Shown here piece by piece: positions 35,781-44,718 of a stretch of DNA of 64,000 nt. The translations under genes and the position numbers were made by a program. The notes below the pieces were generated by a model that was given only the letters and a program-made list of their open reading frames with translations, was not told where the DNA came from and did not search any database. Origin of the DNA: Anaerolineae bacterium (GTDB lineage Bacteria > Chloroflexota > Anaerolineae > Aggregatilineales > Phototrophicaceae). The DNA lies in the NCBI GenBank assembly GCA_022843385.1, contig JALHNT010000010.1, positions 100,385-164,384 of the forward strand, read 5' to 3'. Positions within the stretch are counted from its first letter, which is position 1; each line of letters opens with the position of its first letter.

Positions 35781-36623
35781 ATGCAGCGCGAGCGCGTCGC
35801 AGATGACATCTATATCTTCACAAGTGAATTGTATGCCCAGGTCACAGCCGGAGTCATCGTAACCAGCGAAGGCGCTGTTGTCATCGATACATTGGCCTAC
35901 CCCGAAGAAACGCTGATTATGAAGCGCTTCATCGAATCGCGCCTGGGAACCAGCGTACGCTATGTCATTAACACCCATTTTCATGCCGATCATTCGACGG
36001 GAACCTGTTTCTTCAAAGGCGCACGCGTTATCTCCCATGCCCTGTGTCGGGACTTGCTGAATACGCGGGGACGTGACAGCCTGGAAAAAGCGAAAGCCTC
36101 TTCGCATGAGATGAGAGAAGTTGAGCTGATCCTGCCGGATATGGTGTTCTCTGGCGGGGGGATGAGTCTGCATCTGGGGAACAAGACGTTTCAGTTGTGG
36201 TCAACGCCAGGCCATAGCCCCGACTCAATCGTTTGTTTGGTCAAAGAGGAACGGGTGCTGTTTGCCGCTGACACGCTGATGCCGATCCCGTATTTCGTTG
36301 ATGGCAGTTACGATGACATCCTGCATTCGTTGCAAGGACTGCGAAATGGTAATTTCGAGAATGTCATTCAAGGGCATGGCGAAATCATTTTGCGTGGCGA
36401 GATCGAAGAACGAATTCAGGAAGATCTGGATTATCTGGTGAAATTGCGCCAGGCAGTGGATGATGCCCTCGCAGTCTCAGCTACGGAAAAGGCGCTGGAA
36501 CAGATCGATGTTGAGCAGTGCGGCAAGAGCCGAATTCTCCTTAATGGCGCGGTATCCCGCTTGCATCGCCGCAATGTCATGACTCTGGCGGCACAACGGC
36601 GCGAACTGGAAAAACAACTTTAG
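35781..36623 (+). CDS. MBL-fold metallo-hydrolase
   Basis: A 280-residue soluble metallo-beta-lactamase-fold enzyme. The metal site is THFHADHSTG (His, His, Asp, His), with later ligands in WSTPGHSPDS and the aspartate in VLFAADTL, and a final His in IQGHGE. The usual two-metal set is therefore complete. The C-terminal ~60 residues are helical (from about RIQEDLDYLVKLRQAVDDALA) and not part of the core. The family covers thiol ester, lactone, phosphodiester and other substrates, and the sequence does not reveal which. It precedes greA by 18 bp and probably shares its transcript. Confidence 0.87.
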   Translation: MQRERVADDIYIFTSELYAQVTAGVIVTSEGAVVIDTLAYPEETLIMKRFIESRLGTSVRYVINTHFHADHSTGTCFFKGARVISHALCRDLLNTRGRDSLEKAKASSHEMREVELILPDMVFSGGGMSLHLGNKTFQLWSTPGHSPDSIVCLVKEERVLFAADTLMPIPYFVDGSYDDILHSLQGLRNGNFENVIQGHGEIILRGEIEERIQEDLDYLVKLRQAVDDALAVSATEKALEQIDVEQCGKSRILLNGAVSRLHRRNVMTLAAQRRELEKQL

Positions 36624-36641
36624 TCAACAAGGTGGTACAGG

Positions 36642-37109
36642 ATGACTGAACGGGTGTATTTGACTCCGGATGGCAAGGAAGATCTCGAACGCGAACTCAA
36701 TGAGCTGCTGACTGTGCGTCGTCCGGCCCTGGCACAAAAGCTGAAGGAAGCCGTCGCTGAAGGCGATTTGAAAGAAAATGCCGATTATCACGATGCCAAA
36801 GAACAACAGGCATTTCTCGAGGGACGAATTCAATACATCGAGAACATTCTGCGTTCGGCGGAGATTATCGTAAACTCAGGATCAAGCGATATCGTTCATG
36901 TAGGGTCGCTCGTGACAATTGTCGAAGATGGCAATGATGAAGAGGAAACCTACTCGATTGTCGGCGCGGCGGAAGCCAACCCACGTGAAGGAAAGATTTC
37001 CAACGAAAGCCCAATTGGTGGCGCACTGCTGGGGCGCAAGAAGGGCGATAAAGTGCGTGTTTCGACACCCAATGGGGAAATCATCTTCAAGATCAAGAAG
37101 ATCAAGTAG
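36642..37109 (+). CDS. greA: Transcription elongation factor GreA
   Basis: Rescues backtracked RNA polymerase by stimulating cleavage of the nascent RNA. The 155-residue length and two-domain order match GreA: an N-terminal coiled coil with the acidic tip (EGDLKENADYHDAKEQQ, residues about 41-57) and a C-terminal FKBP-like domain (SIVGAAEANPREGKISNESPIGGALLGRKKGD). The opening YLTPDGKEDLERELNEL is typical. A terminator follows directly. Confidence 0.96.
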   Translation: MTERVYLTPDGKEDLERELNELLTVRRPALAQKLKEAVAEGDLKENADYHDAKEQQAFLEGRIQYIENILRSAEIIVNSGSSDIVHVGSLVTIVEDGNDEEETYSIVGAAEANPREGKISNESPIGGALLGRKKGDKVRVSTPNGEIIFKIKKIK

Positions 37110-37128
37110 GTCTATCGGTTACAAAACA

Positions 37129-37156
37129 ACGCCCCGTCAATGCGGGGCGTTTTAAT
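37129..37156 (+). terminator. Rho-independent terminator of greA
   Basis: ACGCCCCG (37129-37136) pairs with CGGGGCGT (37143-37150), followed by TTTTAATTT. It ends where the convergent gene's stop codon begins. Confidence 0.85.
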
Positions 37157-38548
37157 TTACCCAACCGGCGTGAAATCACCCGATCCACCGAAAGGATCGT
37201 CATCCTGACGTGGTGATTGGAGTGGAGGTGGTTTCAGCGGCGTCAATCCTCCGCCATAGGTCGCCGGCGGTGGTGACGCAGCGGGGCGCTGTTGTGGCGC
37301 GAAGGGTGACGGCATAGACTGTGCGGGTGGGGGCGTGAATGTGGCTGGCGCAGCCGGGGGCGGTGCAAACGTCGGCGCAGGCTGTGGCGCATAGACGGGA
37401 GCTGTGGGCGGCGGCGCGTAATTCGTCGCGGGCATGGCTGGCACAGGCATGGCTGGCTGTGTGACGCCAACCGGCGCACCCGAACGTCGCCACGCTTGCA
37501 ATTCCATGGTGAGTTTATCAAAGTAACTGTTAGGCGGCAGCGGACCGGTGCCATAGGTCATATCGACAATACGCACCTGGAGTGTAAGCGTATTGGTCTC
37601 CAGCTTAAGGATCGCACCCGGCTTGGCGACCACCACTTCGCCTTTTTCGGCCAGCTTGGCGCGAATGGCGGGGTCATTGTAAGCGTGTTCAGAAGCGAAG
37701 ACACCCGTAAGCGTCCGCACGAAGTCTTCTTTATCGAATAACCACGCCTCGATGGCCGTCACTTTTTCGGGCTGACCAGCTCCGATGGTTTCCGAAATCA
37801 CTGCACCGCATTCACCCAGGAACTCATCATCTTTCTTGGCATCTTCGATGCTGAATGAGTCGTCGTAGGCGCGTCCAGGCTGATAGATTGAGACGTGCCG
37901 AACAACCGGCGGGCCGAGGTTGCTGGTTGGAGCGGCGGCTTCGTCACTGCTCAGTTTGGCCGCCATCACACGGGCAGCCTTGATGTCAGCGATTTTGGCG
38001 GCACCAGCGGCATCCGTACCCTGGCTGCCACGAATACGCTTGCGAATTGGTTCCACGACCATTGGATTGATGTAGAAACCGTAGAGCAGTGACCCAATCA
38101 CGAAGCCTACTGCTATCACAATCGGCCCCAGCAACCACGGGCGGATGGTTGCCAGAATACTTGGTTGGACGGGAGTAGGCGGGGCAAGAACTTGCGCCTC
38201 ATTTGCCAGGTCAGCTATCTGCATTAGACCTAGCCGGTTGACAACTTCAACCGGATTATCAATCCAACTCAGTTTAGTGACGAGGTTCTGCCGAAATTCG
38301 GGCGTAATGACGGCGCCATCTGCCGCAAGCTGATACTCGCTGGCAATCGACCTGACCCACTCATCCTGCCAGCTCTGCCCTAGTGTGCGCAGATCGCCAT
38401 CATAGTAGGTGAGAGGATCAACGAGATACGACCAGATCAGGCCGATCAGGAAGGCGACAACCACAGCGATGATGAGACCGGTTTTTGGTACGTAGGTCTT
38501 GATAACCGGCCACAGGCCAATGAGCGTATCACGAATCTTGCCGATCAT
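37157..38548 (-). CDS. Two-helix membrane protein with Pro-rich tail, unknown function
   Basis: A 463-residue protein. Helix 1 (about residues 25-45) and helix 2 (about residues 137-160) flank an external ~90-residue segment. A cytosolic domain (about residues 215-350) follows with GRAYDDSFSIEDAKKDDEFLGECGAVISETI and several strands, then a ~110-residue Pro/Ala-rich tail ending DDDPFGGSGDFTPVG. I do not recognise the family; it looks like a conserved Chloroflexota-type hypothetical. Some residues (EAWLFDKEDFVRTLTGVF) could reflect a binding domain. It has its own promoter and stands alone between greA and topA. Confidence 0.78.
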   Translation of the reverse strand: MIGKIRDTLIGLWPVIKTYVPKTGLIIAVVVAFLIGLIWSYLVDPLTYYDGDLRTLGQSWQDEWVRSIASEYQLAADGAVITPEFRQNLVTKLSWIDNPVEVVNRLGLMQIADLANEAQVLAPPTPVQPSILATIRPWLLGPIVIAVGFVIGSLLYGFYINPMVVEPIRKRIRGSQGTDAAGAAKIADIKAARVMAAKLSSDEAAAPTSNLGPPVVRHVSIYQPGRAYDDSFSIEDAKKDDEFLGECGAVISETIGAGQPEKVTAIEAWLFDKEDFVRTLTGVFASEHAYNDPAIRAKLAEKGEVVVAKPGAILKLETNTLTLQVRIVDMTYGTGPLPPNSYFDKLTMELQAWRRSGAPVGVTQPAMPVPAMPATNYAPPPTAPVYAPQPAPTFAPPPAAPATFTPPPAQSMPSPFAPQQRPAASPPPATYGGGLTPLKPPPLQSPRQDDDPFGGSGDFTPVG

Positions 38549-38598
38549 AACGGTGCCTTTCGCGTTTCAGGGGACGCGCCCGAACCGAATTTAAACCT

Positions 38599-38626
38599 AT
38601 TGTACCCGAATTTCGATTCCCTACAA
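38599..38626 (-). promoter_or_regulatory. Promoter of the two-helix membrane protein gene
   Basis: On the minus strand TTGTAG (38621-38626) and TACAAT (38599-38604) are spaced by 16 bp, 50 bp before the ATG at 38548. The -35 is weak. Confidence 0.45.
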
Positions 38627-38628
38627 AT

Positions 38629-41061
38629 CTAGGCCAGTTCGACTGTCTTCAATTCGTTGACCAGTTCTTCCATCGGGAAGGTGCGTTCACAGGATGTGCA
38701 CTGTGCGGTAGTGCGGTTCATCTCGACCAGCATATTGCCGCAATTCGGGCAGGGCTGGGGAAGTGGACGCTTCCAACTGGTGAATTCGCATTCGGGGTAA
38801 CGCGCACACCCATAGAAAGTGCGCCCTTTGCGCGATTTACGCTGTACCACTTCGCCAGCGTGGGTCTTGCCACAGACCGGACACGGGATGCTCATGCGGT
38901 CTACCCAGGGTTCGGTATAACGGCATTCCGGGTAGTGCGAGCAGCCGATAAACTTGCCGAAGCGTCCGTATCGGATGACCAGCGGATGACCGGAAACCGG
39001 GCAGTCCCGTCCGACGCGCTCTTCCTGACGAACGCTTGGCATATCCTGGCGGGCAGTGCTGAGGCGATTCGCGAAGGGGTCATAGAATTCCCGCAGCATG
39101 GGCTGCCACTCCAGATTCCCTTCAGCAATCGCATCGAGCTGACTTTCCATCTTTGCCGTGAATTGATAGTCCAATACATCCGGGAAGTATTTGACCAACA
39201 GATCAGTGACGGTTTTGCCGGTCTCTGTTGGAGCCAGACGCTTATCGACCTTTTCGATGTACTCCCGATCCTGGACAGTCTTGACCGTTGGCGCATAGGT
39301 GCTGGGGCGACCAATACCGTACTCTTCCAGCGTTCGCACCAAGGTCGCCTCGGTGTAACGCGGTGGCGGTTGGGTGAAGTGCTGCTCTGGCAGCAGTTGC
39401 ACCAGATCAAGCATGTCGCCAACCTTCATCTCTGGGATGATGCGCCCCTCATCTTCATCAGGCAGGGCGTCATCATCACGGCTATCTTCATAGAGCGCCA
39501 GAAAGCCAGAAAACTTGATGGTGCTGCCGGAAACACGGAAGCTGTACGGACGATCTTTTTCCGTCAGACCGGCATCAATATCGACGCGCAGGGTGTTGTA
39601 AACGGCATTGGACATCTGGCTGGCGACGAAGCGCTGCCAAATCAGGGTGTAGAGCTTCAACTGATCGCGATGCAAAATCGCTTTGAGCTGATCTGGCTCG
39701 CGCATCACGCTGGTCGGGCGAATGGCTTCGTGAGCTTCCTGAGCGCCTTTGGTACGCGTCTGGTAGTTCGGCGCTTTCGGTGGATGGAAACTGGCACCGA
39801 ATTTGTCGGTGATGAATTGTCGCGCTTCCGCCTGTGCCTGGGTTGACACCTGGGTACTATCGGTACGCATGTAAGTGATGAGTCCCACGATACCACTTTT
39901 ACCCAGGTCAATGCCTTCATACAACTGCTGGGCAATCGACATGGTGCGAGTGGCATTGAACCCCAACCGCCGCGATGCCTCTTGCTGCAAGGTGCTGGTG
40001 GTGAAAGGCGCTGACGGCTTGCGCTGGCGGGTTCCATGTTTGACATCTGTGACCTGATACTGGCTCTTCTCCAGCACAGGCAGATGAGGCTGGACATCGC
40101 CTTCCTTACCCAGCGCTACGTCAACGCCCTTGTACTTGGTCAGTCGCGCCAGGAAGGGTTTTTCATGCCCTGGGCCGCTGTGCTTCTGCCGCTTCAGCCG
40201 GGCATCCAACGTCCAGTATTCCTCGGTCACAAAGCGTTCGATTTCGCGCTCGCGGTCAACTACCAGTCGAACTGCAATGCTCTGCACTCGTCCGGCTGAT
40301 AGCTGATTGCGGACTTTTTCCCAGAGCAGTTCGGTGATGGGATAGCCCACCAGTCGATCCAGAATGCGCCGCGCCTGCTGCGCATTCACCAGACTCATGT
40401 CGAGATGACGCGGTTGTGAGAACGCTTCCTGGATCGCCGGTTTGGTGATCTCATGAAAGACAACCCGTCGGGCGCGGTCACTGTCGAGGTTGGTGACCTC
40501 CAGCAGATGCCAGGCAATGGCTTCTCCTTCACGATCCGGGTCAGTTGCCAGGAAGACTTCGCTGGCTCTGGCAACCGCGTCCTTGAGATCGCTCACGATA
40601 TCGCGCTTGTCATTCGGTACCCGATATTTGGGTTCAAAGTCATTTTCGACATCCACTGCGAGTTGAGTGACCAGCAGATCACGCACATGCCCCTTGGAAG
40701 CTTTGACGGTGAATCCTTTGCCGAGGAAGTTCCCCACGCTGCGGGCTTTGGCCGGCGACTCAACGATCACCAGCTTGCCGCTCCGTTTTGGCTCGGCCGC
40801 GACTGCCTTGGTGGCGGGTTTGCTGGTTTTCTTTTTGCTCGCCTTCCCTTTGGCCGCCGCCTTTTTGGGTTGGCGTGTCACTGCCGGCTTAGGTAGATCA
40901 GCGTGAGCAGCAGTTGCACCCATACGAAACAGTGTGGTGCCGCATACCGGGCATGTCCCCTGCGTACCGGGCGTACCATTTTTGGCGAACACCGCCTGTG
41001 GATTCTGAATATCCCGCTTGGTTCGACAGCGGACGCAGTAAGCCTGATATGTCTCAGTCAT
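38629..41061 (-). CDS. topA: DNA topoisomerase I with N-terminal zinc-finger extension
   Basis: Type IA topoisomerase of 810 residues that relaxes negative supercoils. The Toprim domain starts at about residue 96 (KLVIVESPAKARSVG) and has the metal-binding DPDREGE at 174-180. The nucleophilic tyrosine is Tyr397 in GLITYMRTDST. Three C-terminal zinc fingers are visible: an altered first one (CPVSGHPLVIRYGRFGKFIGCSHYPEC), then CPVCG...C..YPEC and CPNCG...C..C. Unusually, an extra Cys4 finger (Cys9, Cys12, Cys37, Cys40) of DUF5679 type and a Lys/Ala-rich linker precede the Toprim domain. The manC gene ends at 41120, 58 bp upstream. Confidence 0.95.
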   Translation of the reverse strand: MTETYQAYCVRCRTKRDIQNPQAVFAKNGTPGTQGTCPVCGTTLFRMGATAAHADLPKPAVTRQPKKAAAKGKASKKKTSKPATKAVAAEPKRSGKLVIVESPAKARSVGNFLGKGFTVKASKGHVRDLLVTQLAVDVENDFEPKYRVPNDKRDIVSDLKDAVARASEVFLATDPDREGEAIAWHLLEVTNLDSDRARRVVFHEITKPAIQEAFSQPRHLDMSLVNAQQARRILDRLVGYPITELLWEKVRNQLSAGRVQSIAVRLVVDREREIERFVTEEYWTLDARLKRQKHSGPGHEKPFLARLTKYKGVDVALGKEGDVQPHLPVLEKSQYQVTDVKHGTRQRKPSAPFTTSTLQQEASRRLGFNATRTMSIAQQLYEGIDLGKSGIVGLITYMRTDSTQVSTQAQAEARQFITDKFGASFHPPKAPNYQTRTKGAQEAHEAIRPTSVMREPDQLKAILHRDQLKLYTLIWQRFVASQMSNAVYNTLRVDIDAGLTEKDRPYSFRVSGSTIKFSGFLALYEDSRDDDALPDEDEGRIIPEMKVGDMLDLVQLLPEQHFTQPPPRYTEATLVRTLEEYGIGRPSTYAPTVKTVQDREYIEKVDKRLAPTETGKTVTDLLVKYFPDVLDYQFTAKMESQLDAIAEGNLEWQPMLREFYDPFANRLSTARQDMPSVRQEERVGRDCPVSGHPLVIRYGRFGKFIGCSHYPECRYTEPWVDRMSIPCPVCGKTHAGEVVQRKSRKGRTFYGCARYPECEFTSWKRPLPQPCPNCGNMLVEMNRTTAQCTSCERTFPMEELVNELKTVELA

Positions 41062-41119
41062 TTTTCACCGTGATTGCTCATGCTGGCCTTTTGGATGGCG
41101 ACAGCATCAGCATCCTTAC

Positions 41120-42202
41120 TTAGAGAAACTTGTAGTTGCGTGTGCGGAGCAGATGGTTGACGACTTCTTTGACATCCTGTGATCGATCTTTGTGACACAG
41201 GAGCAAGGCATCGGGCGTTTCGATGACGATCAGATCCTCAACGCCAATTGTGACTACCAATTTGTCACTATAAACCAGCGTGTCGCGTGTGTCCAGAATC
41301 ACTCGTTCCGATTGGCGTCCCTTGATGGCATTGCCAAATTTATCGAGCTTCAGAACATCATACATCGAAGACCAGCTTCCGACATCATTCCAGCCAATAT
41401 CTACTGGAATGACGGCCATTTTCTCAGCCCCTTCCATGACAGCGTAATCGAGCGAAATCTTCTCGATATGCTCCCAGGCATCTTCCAGCCGCGTGTCATA
41501 CTCTGGCGTATCGACGCTCGGCGCGATCTGCATGAGCTGGTGATACATCTTTTCTTGTTGACGTTCAAATTCACTCATGGCCTGCTTAACCGTCCAGATA
41601 AACATGCCGGAGTTCCAGGTATATTCCCCGCTGGCAAGGAACGTCGCAGCCGTGACAGCATTGGGCTTTTCGGTGAAGCCCAGCGAATGATAACAGGTGA
41701 ACTGGTCAACTGAGGTAATGACTTCACCCTGCTGAATATAGCCGAAACCCGTAGACGGATACGAGGGTGAAATGCCGAGCGTGACGATATAGCCTTTTTG
41801 CGCCATCTCATAACCGGCTTCGAGAACATTCCGAAAGGCATCTTTCTTCGTGATATGATGGTCAGCCGTGAGGATGGCAACCGTAGCTTCCGGGTCGCGC
41901 TTCTGAATGACGGTCAGACCTAATGCAGCAGCAGGGCCGCTCTCTTTGCCATACGGCTCGATGATGAAGTTCTCTTCAGGAATTTGTGGGGCATGGGCGC
42001 GCAGGCTATCTTTGTATTTGCGCCCTGTCACCACATAGATCTGATCAGGTGCGAACAATGGCGCTAACCGATCTACGCTGACTTTGAACATTGATGATTC
42101 TTCCACCAGCGGGAGAAGCTGCTTGGGTGTGTCCTGACGACTCATCGGCCACAGGCGCGTACCGCCACCACCTGCCATGATGAGTGCATAGTAATGTTCC
42201 AC
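41120..42202 (-). CDS. manC: Mannose-1-phosphate guanylyltransferase
   Basis: Makes GDP-mannose from mannose-1-phosphate and GTP, the donor for mannosyltransferases such as those at 6.3-9.9 kb. The 360-residue protein begins with the nucleotide-binding loop YALIMAGGGGTRLWPMSRQDTPKQLLPL, and has the GPAAALGL, LTADHHI and FTEKP blocks and the metal/product loop VDIGWNDVGSW. It lacks the C-terminal mannose-6-phosphate isomerase domain, so it is the single-function type. The start is GTG with a GGAG site 9 bp upstream. It follows dprA by 21 bp. Confidence 0.93.
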   Translation of the reverse strand: MEHYYALIMAGGGGTRLWPMSRQDTPKQLLPLVEESSMFKVSVDRLAPLFAPDQIYVVTGRKYKDSLRAHAPQIPEENFIIEPYGKESGPAAALGLTVIQKRDPEATVAILTADHHITKKDAFRNVLEAGYEMAQKGYIVTLGISPSYPSTGFGYIQQGEVITSVDQFTCYHSLGFTEKPNAVTAATFLASGEYTWNSGMFIWTVKQAMSEFERQQEKMYHQLMQIAPSVDTPEYDTRLEDAWEHIEKISLDYAVMEGAEKMAVIPVDIGWNDVGSWSSMYDVLKLDKFGNAIKGRQSERVILDTRDTLVYSDKLVVTIGVEDLIVIETPDALLLCHKDRSQDVKEVVNHLLRTRNYKFL

Positions 42203-42223
42203 GTTTGAATGCTCCGTCTGCGA

Positions 42224-43318
42224 TCAGGCGTCTTGAGATAAGCAATATTGCATATAACCGACAGCTCGCGCAAGTCCCTTTAGCTCAAGGATCGTCAGTG
42301 TGCTGCTGACGGTTGCGATCTGGATGCCGCTCAGGCGCACCAGATCATCGACATGTATCGGGTCGGCACTCAACAGATCCAGTAATCGATGCTCATTGTC
42401 GTTGGCAGGCGCAATCCGTTCTGCAATGACCCGCACATGTTCGGCCTGATGAGCCATGTTCAGCTCATCGAGAATGTCGTTCACGTGCATGACCAGCTTC
42501 GCGCCATCCTGAATCAGCCGGTTCGCTCCCGCACTGGATGGATTGAAGATGTTCCCCGGCACTGCGAATACCTCGCGCCCCTGTTCGGCGGCTGCGCTGG
42601 CAGTGATGAGCGAACCACTCTTTTCTGGCGCTTCCGCCACCAGCACACCGAGCGCCAGTCCGCTGACAATTCGATTGCGGCGCGGGAAATTGCGCGCTTC
42701 TGGTGCCACACCGATCGGGAATTCGCTGATGATTGCGCCCTGCTGAATGATTTCATTGGCTAACTTGCTGTTGCTGGTCGGATAGATGCGATCAATGCCG
42801 CACCCCAGCACAGCAATCGTTCGACCACCGGCATCCAAAGCCCCACGATGTGCAGCAGTATCGATGCCTTGCGCCAGGCCGCTGATGATGGTAACGCCCT
42901 GCTCGGCCAACTTCCGACCAAAATGATAGGCGCTGTCCCGTCCATATGGGGACGCCTTGCGCGTGCCAACGATGCTCAGTGACCGTTCATCGGCTTCAGT
43001 CAGCGTTCCCCGCACATACAAGATCGGTGGCGCGTCAGGGACTTTGCGCAGCAGCAGAGGATAGGTTGGATCATTTAAGGTTGTGATCCATGCCCCGGCA
43101 CGCTTTATCTTCGCGATCTCTTGCTCAATATCCAGCGTCTTGCGCGTCTGCAACAAATGACTGAGCGGCTGACGATCCAACCCGGCCTGTTCAAGCTGAG
43201 TTTCGGTGGCAAACCAGGCGCGTTCCAGATCACCAAACCAATCCAGCAGCAGCAGAATGCGCCGCGCCCCGATTTCCGGCACCAGGTGAAAGGCCAGCCA
43301 GTATTGTTGTTCGCTCAC
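42224..43318 (-). CDS. dprA: DNA-processing protein DprA (Smf)
   Basis: Loads RecA on incoming single-stranded DNA during natural transformation. The 364-residue protein has an N-terminal helical SAM-like region, the Rossmann core (SIVGTRKASPYG ... IISGLAQGIDTAAHRGALDAGGRTIAVLGCGIDRIYP ... FPRRNRIVSGLALGVLVAEAPEKSGSLITASAAAEQGREVFAVPG) and a C-terminal winged-helix domain (ELKGLARAVGYMQYCL), i.e. the full three-part architecture. The start is GTG with a GAGG site. No other competence gene lies in the window, and dprA is widespread also in bacteria not known to be competent. It has its own promoter overlapping the rimM stop. Confidence 0.94.
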   Translation of the reverse strand: MSEQQYWLAFHLVPEIGARRILLLLDWFGDLERAWFATETQLEQAGLDRQPLSHLLQTRKTLDIEQEIAKIKRAGAWITTLNDPTYPLLLRKVPDAPPILYVRGTLTEADERSLSIVGTRKASPYGRDSAYHFGRKLAEQGVTIISGLAQGIDTAAHRGALDAGGRTIAVLGCGIDRIYPTSNSKLANEIIQQGAIISEFPIGVAPEARNFPRRNRIVSGLALGVLVAEAPEKSGSLITASAAAEQGREVFAVPGNIFNPSSAGANRLIQDGAKLVMHVNDILDELNMAHQAEHVRVIAERIAPANDNEHRLLDLLSADPIHVDDLVRLSGIQIATVSSTLTILELKGLARAVGYMQYCLSQDA

Positions 43319-43349
43319 GATGCCTCAGGGAATTCCAGTGCCTTTTTTC

Positions 43350-43379
43350 AGCATAGCAAGCGAACGTTTGAATTGTCAA
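43350..43379 (-). promoter_or_regulatory. Promoter of dprA-manC
   Basis: On the minus strand a perfect TTGACA (43374-43379) overlaps the rimM stop and is 18 bp from TATGCT (43350-43355). The dprA GTG lies 32 bp further. Confidence 0.65.
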
Positions 43380-43909
43380 GCGGGGAGCAAACCCTCAGGC
43401 AGCCGCACGATCATGAATTTCTCGTGAATATTGGTTTCCAGTATGGTGTCTGGGGTAACCGGGATCAGTACCTCGCCATACTGCTCACTCTTTACTACGT
43501 ACACATCGTTGGCTCTGGTGTCGAGGACTTCGGTCAGTTCGCCTAACACTTCGCCCTGTTCAGTGCGCACCTGCAAACCGATCAACTGATAGATGTAATG
43601 TTCGCCTGCTTCAAGCGGTATGGCATCATCCAGCGGTACCATTACATAGAGCTGGCGCAGACGATCGGCCTGATCCCGGTCCTGGATGCCCTCCAGCGTG
43701 AGCAGGGCATATCCCTGGTGCATACGTACTTTCTTGAGGGGATAGGGTGTCGCTGCTGTCGCAGCCGGGTTATTGCTCAGAAAAATGGTGGTCAGATCAG
43801 GCAGGCGTTCGGGATATGCCGTCAACACACGCATCCGCAATTCACCGGCGACGCCGTGCGGTCGCAGAATTTCACCAATCAGAAGATACGAGGGAGGGGG
43901 GACAGACAT
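43376..43909 (-). CDS. rimM: 16S rRNA maturation factor RimM
   Basis: Assists 30S head assembly by binding S19 and the 3' domain of 16S rRNA. The 177-residue protein has the RimM N-terminal barrel (IGEILRPHGVAGELRMRVLTAYPERL) and the PRC barrel (YIYQLIGLQVRTEQGEVLGELTEVLDTRANDVYVV ... LIPVTPDTILETN). It is 3 bp behind khpA and the fourth gene of the ffh operon. Confidence 0.95.
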   Translation of the reverse strand: MSVPPPSYLLIGEILRPHGVAGELRMRVLTAYPERLPDLTTIFLSNNPAATAATPYPLKKVRMHQGYALLTLEGIQDRDQADRLRQLYVMVPLDDAIPLEAGEHYIYQLIGLQVRTEQGEVLGELTEVLDTRANDVYVVKSEQYGEVLIPVTPDTILETNIHEKFMIVRLPEGLLPA

Positions 43910-43912
43910 CCC

Positions 43913-44140
43913 TTAAATGATCTTCAGGATGACGCGATTCGCCTTCTGCTGGGTGGCTGTGCGCAGCAGCGCCCGCATCGCGTTGGCGACATGGCCGCCC
44001 TTGCCAATCACGCGACCGGTGTCTTCTGGCGCGACGCGCAGTTCGATGACCGTGGTTCCACCCGACACCCGCCGAGCGACCTTCACCTGAGATGGATCAT
44101 CAACGAGGCTGGTGGCGATATAGCTAATCAAGTCTTCCAT
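43913..44140 (-). CDS. khpA: KH-domain RNA-binding protein KhpA
   Basis: A 75-residue single type II KH domain with the RNA-binding loop GRVIGKGGHVANAMRALL. In firmicutes, KhpA pairs with KhpB in RNA binding and cell-length control. It sits between rpsP and rimM, the classical position of this gene. Confidence 0.94.
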   Translation of the reverse strand: MEDLISYIATSLVDDPSQVKVARRVSGGTTVIELRVAPEDTGRVIGKGGHVANAMRALLRTATQQKANRVILKII

Positions 44141-44158
44141 GGGCTAACCCTTTGGGTA

Positions 44159-44182
44159 GGGCAGAGGCGATCACCTCTGCCC
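44159..44182. other. Strong intercistronic hairpin between rpsP and khpA
   Basis: GGGCAGAGG (44159-44167) and CCTCTGCCC (44174-44182) form a perfect 9-bp stem with a 6-nt loop. No T-run follows on either strand, so it is not a standard terminator; it may be a partial attenuator or an mRNA stabiliser. Confidence 0.5.
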
Positions 44183-44191
44183 GATCATTGA

Positions 44192-44593
44192 CTACGAAGC
44201 TGCTTCTTTGGCTTTCTTCCACGATTGACCGGCAGCCGGTGCCGGACGGCTGGTCTTGACGCTCACCGGAGTTGTGAGGCCAGCGGCCTTGGCGGCATTG
44301 GCTTCTGCAACCAGCGCCTCCATCGACTCGCCTTTCTTCAACCGTTCAAAGCGCGCCATCGTGCCGGTGCGATTCAGAATGTTGATAATCGCTTCGCTGG
44401 GCTGTGCGCCAACGCTCAACCAGTACAGCGCACGTTCTTCGTTCACCACATTGGTGGGCGGTTCTGTGCGTGGGTTATAGTTGCCGATGTTTTCGATGAA
44501 GCCGCCATTGCGCGAGCTGCGCTGGTCAGCAATCACGATACGATAGGTGGGCTGCTTCTTCAGACCCATACGACGTAGACGAATACGAACCAT
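44192..44593 (-). CDS. rpsP: 30S ribosomal protein S16
   Basis: The start MVRIRLRRMGLKKQPTYRIVIAD and core SSRNGGFIENIGNYNPRT are diagnostic of S16. I place the start at the ATG at 44593, 8 bp after a GAGGAG site, although the frame stays open upstream. The C-terminus is extended to 133 residues (about 50 beyond the usual core) with an Ala/Lys-rich tail. Confidence 0.96.
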   Translation of the reverse strand: MVRIRLRRMGLKKQPTYRIVIADQRSSRNGGFIENIGNYNPRTEPPTNVVNEERALYWLSVGAQPSEAIINILNRTGTMARFERLKKGESMEALVAEANAAKAAGLTTPVSVKTSRPAPAAGQSWKKAKEAAS

Positions 44594-44718
44594 GTTTGAT
44601 CTCCTCAATACATTCATATACGCTCCCAAGCGCTGGTCAGGCGGGGAGCCACTGGCTCAATGAAAACTTCACACGATTGCCAGTAGCGGAAGGGTCGGCG
44701 TTGAGGGAAACGCTGCCA

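Noticed and set aside
38860..39846. 328-codon plus-strand frame opposite topA
   Set aside because: It is a shadow frame of a well-conserved gene, with no ribosome site or recognisable domain.
44594..44718. Leader between ffh and rpsP considered as an SRP RNA gene
   Set aside because: It lacks the conserved SRP Alu or helix 8 motifs; only a small GAGCCA/TGGCTC stem is visible.
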